Source: Pseudomonadota bacterium
GTDB lineage: Bacteria; Pseudomonadota; Alphaproteobacteria; Rhizobiales; Segnochrobactraceae
Length of the DNA stretch: 5,585 bases
Direction: 5' to 3'
NCBI GenBank assembly: GCA_023442215.1
Contig: JAEZMP010000479.1
Span: 1 to 5,585, forward strand
The notes beneath the pieces were generated by a model that saw only the letters and a program-made list of their open reading frames with translations, was not told where the DNA came from and made no database searches. Position 1 is the stretch's first letter, and every line of letters begins with the position of its first letter. Position numbers and translations under genes: made by a program. Positions 3,810-5,585 of this stretch are shown here, piece by piece.

Positions 3810-5585
3810 TCACGGCGCCTGGGTGTGGGGCGGCGGCTCCTCCAGGCCTGATTCGTCCGGCAGCTCCACCTCCGGCAAGCGACGCTCCGCCGGTCCCGGC
3901 GGCATCATCTCCTGCGGCAGGGCGAGGTGGATCGGCTTCGGCGAGCCGTCCGGCGCGGTCGCGACCTGGATGATCGAGGTCGCCGACTGCGGCGTCTCGA
4001 TATTCTCCGCCTCCAGGCCCATCTTGAGCCGGCGGTTGAACTCCCGGCTCACGGTCCACTGCCGTCCGGCGCGGGTCTTGAAGCGGGCCTGGATGACATA
4101 GCCGCGATCGGTGAAGGCATCGAGGCCGAAGATCTCGAAGCCGCCGACGATGAAGGGCGAGAACTTGGGGTCTGCGGCGAGTTCGTTGCCGATCCTGGCG
4201 ATGGTTTCGGTCACCCGGTCGACATTCTCCTTGTAGGCGATCTGGATGTTGAACAGCGAGAACGTGAAGCCGCGCGTCATGTTCTTGATGCGGTCGACGC
4301 TCGAGAACGGGATGATGTGCAGCGTGCCCGACCCGTCGCGCAGACGCAGCGTGCGCACCGACATCGCCTCCACCACGCCCGAATTGCCGCCGAGATCGAC
4401 CACGTCGCCCACCTGGATGTGATCCTCGGTGAGGATGAACAGGCCGGTGATGACGTCCTTCACGAGGGTCTGAGCGCCGAAGCCGATGGCGAGGCCGATG
4501 ACGCCGGCACCGGCGAGCAGCGGCGCGATGTCGATGCCGAGTTCCGACAGCACGATCAGCGTCACCAGCACGAGCAGCGTGATCAGCAGCATGTTGCGCA
4601 CGAACTGCAGCAGCGTGCGCGCCCTGGAACTGAGTGCCCGTTCGTCGCCGTCGGCCACGTTGAGGCGGGATTCGATCAGGTTGTTGACGAATTCCCAGAT
4701 CACGAGGGCGCCGATCAGGACGGTCGCGATCGAGGCGATCGCACGGGAGAGCACCTGACCGCCCGTCGACATCAGGAACCGGATAACGCCGAACTGCCAG
4801 CTTTCGAGAATGATCAGCAGGCCGGCCACGATGAACACCGCGCTCGCCAGGCGGGCGATCAGGCGGCGCAGCCGGCTGCCGCGCTCGGTGCCGAAGAAGG
4901 TTCGCTCCGCGCCCGGACGCCGCGCCCAGCGGTTGGCGAGCGCGGCGAGGAACGGCACCAGCACCACGACGATGGCGGTAACGAGCGCGCCCTGGAGCAG
5001 ATACTCGAACCCGCCGGTGATCTGGAGCGCCATCACGCCGCTCAGGAGCACGATGTAGATGATGGCGACGACGTACCAGGCCTCTGCGAGAGCGCGCGTC
5101 AGCGGGGTGTACCAGCGGCCGGGCGTGATGTGGCGGTGCAGGAATGCGCCGAAATGCGACCGCCAGTGCAGCACGAAGGCGATGGCGGCCACCATGATGA
5201 CGATGCCGAGCACGAACAGCAGCGCCCAGCGGGTCTGCGGCGGCAGGCCGAACAGATAGAGCGAGTTGAGGACGAAGTAGCCCCAGACCGAAAGCTGCAC
5301 GATGCGCAGCGCGGACAGGAAAAGGCTGCGCGCGGTCGCGTCGTCGAGCGGCACCATCCGCAGCGCCGGGCGCCGCGGCGACAGCACGGCCCGGAGGACG
5401 ATGGCGACGAGGCCCGTCACCACGGAGGCGTTGATGAGGGTCAGGGTGAGCGCCCGCACGGCGCGGTCGGGCCGCAGCACTTCCGCGGTGGCGCTGCCGG
5501 CGATGGCGAAGGCCGCGATCGGCAAAAGGTCGAGCGTCATGCGGGCGAGCCGGAGCGCGATCCGGGCGCCGAGCTGCGAGCGCGT
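3810..5585 (-). CDS. Large MscS-family mechanosensitive channel (YbiO-like), 5' partial
   Basis: A membrane channel of the small-conductance mechanosensitive family, releasing solutes on hypo-osmotic shock. Numbering from Met at 5540, the C-terminal third is the MscS core. The pore helix and conserved gate region AGAGVIGLAIGFGAQTLV (343-360) are followed by KDVITGLFILTEDHIQVGDVV (361-381), the beta domain (GVVEAMSVRTLRLRDGSG, to about 405) and the alpha/beta domain to about 518. A proline-rich tail fills 519-576. Upstream are about nine further hydrophobic segments (near 4-20, 30-52, 72-98, 105-126, 154-175, 183-203, 232-250, 266-289, 315-334), as in large multi-TM members. The frame continues without a stop from 5540 to the window edge, with a plausible amphipathic sequence (RIALRLAR just before the Met), so that Met is probably internal and the true start lies outside. 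Confidence 0.92.
   Translation of the reverse strand, partial: TRSQLGARIALRLARMTLDLLPIAAFAIAGSATAEVLRPDRAVRALTLTLINASVVTGLVAIVLRAVLSPRRPALRMVPLDDATARSLFLSALRIVQLSVWGYFVLNSLYLFGLPPQTRWALLFVLGIVIMVAAIAFVLHWRSHFGAFLHRHITPGRWYTPLTRALAEAWYVVAIIYIVLLSGVMALQITGGFEYLLQGALVTAIVVVLVPFLAALANRWARRPGAERTFFGTERGSRLRRLIARLASAVFIVAGLLIILESWQFGVIRFLMSTGGQVLSRAIASIATVLIGALVIWEFVNNLIESRLNVADGDERALSSRARTLLQFVRNMLLITLLVLVTLIVLSELGIDIAPLLAGAGVIGLAIGFGAQTLVKDVITGLFILTEDHIQVGDVVDLGGNSGVVEAMSVRTLRLRDGSGTLHIIPFSSVDRIKNMTRGFTFSLFNIQIAYKENVDRVTETIARIGNELAADPKFSPFIVGGFEIFGLDAFTDRGYVIQARFKTRAGRQWTVSREFNRRLKMGLEAENIETPQSATSIIQVATAPDGSPKPIHLALPQEMMPPGPAERRLPEVELPDESGLEEPPPHTQAP

Noticed and set aside
3010..4101. A 363-residue open frame antisense to the GNAT gene and the MscS 3' end
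   Set aside because: No domain; it is opposite genes with clear motifs and shows the usual shadow composition.
1..5585. CRISPR arrays, tRNA/rRNA genes, insertion sequences, prophage or toxin-antitoxin genes
   Set aside because: No regularly spaced repeats, RNA-gene signatures, transposase motifs or matching terminal inverted repeats were seen; the duplications found are two-copy and directly adjacent.

Overview
The window is GC-rich bacterial DNA with strongly G/C-biased third codon positions. The partial RegA/ActR/PrrA-type regulator, the short E. coli-like family I pyrophosphatase, the small zincin-like metallopeptidase and the DsbB type all point to an alphaproteobacterium, most likely Hyphomicrobiales (Rhizobiales). 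That placement is inferred from protein resemblance only; there is no rRNA or other taxonomic marker here.

Layout. The left half reads on the + strand: the C-terminal end of a redox response regulator (1-156), a 333-base gene-free stretch rich in short repeats and hairpins (157-489), a DedA/YqaA-type membrane protein (490-1071), the disulfide-bond protein DsbB (1196-1717) and a small HExxH metallopeptidase (1761-2174). The right half reads on the - strand, listed in order of transcription: a large MscS-type channel whose 5' end lies beyond the right edge (3810-5585), a possible 41-residue small protein (3652-3777), a GNAT acetyltransferase (3121-3642) and inorganic pyrophosphatase (2305-2850). 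The two halves converge on a strong hairpin at 2234-2259 that can end transcription from both sides.

How the genes fit together. The DedA-like protein, DsbB and the metallopeptidase lie in one direction with gaps of about 125 and 43 bases and may be co-transcribed. The first two are inner-membrane envelope proteins. The - strand genes are housekeeping or stress functions (turgor relief, acetyl transfer, pyrophosphate removal) with no obvious shared pathway. Each probably has at least some transcription of its own: a promoter-like sequence precedes the GNAT gene, and a 270-base leader precedes ppa.

No mobile element, CRISPR array, RNA gene, defence island or new multigene system is visible; this looks like ordinary core chromosome. 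The most unusual features are local. One is a perfect 21-bp tandem duplication that doubles the dsbB start codon. Others are a 12-bp in-frame tandem duplication in the GNAT gene and a 14-bp-period duplication upstream of the DedA gene. The last is a small ORF with a good ribosome binding site whose stop codon sits inside the putative GNAT promoter.
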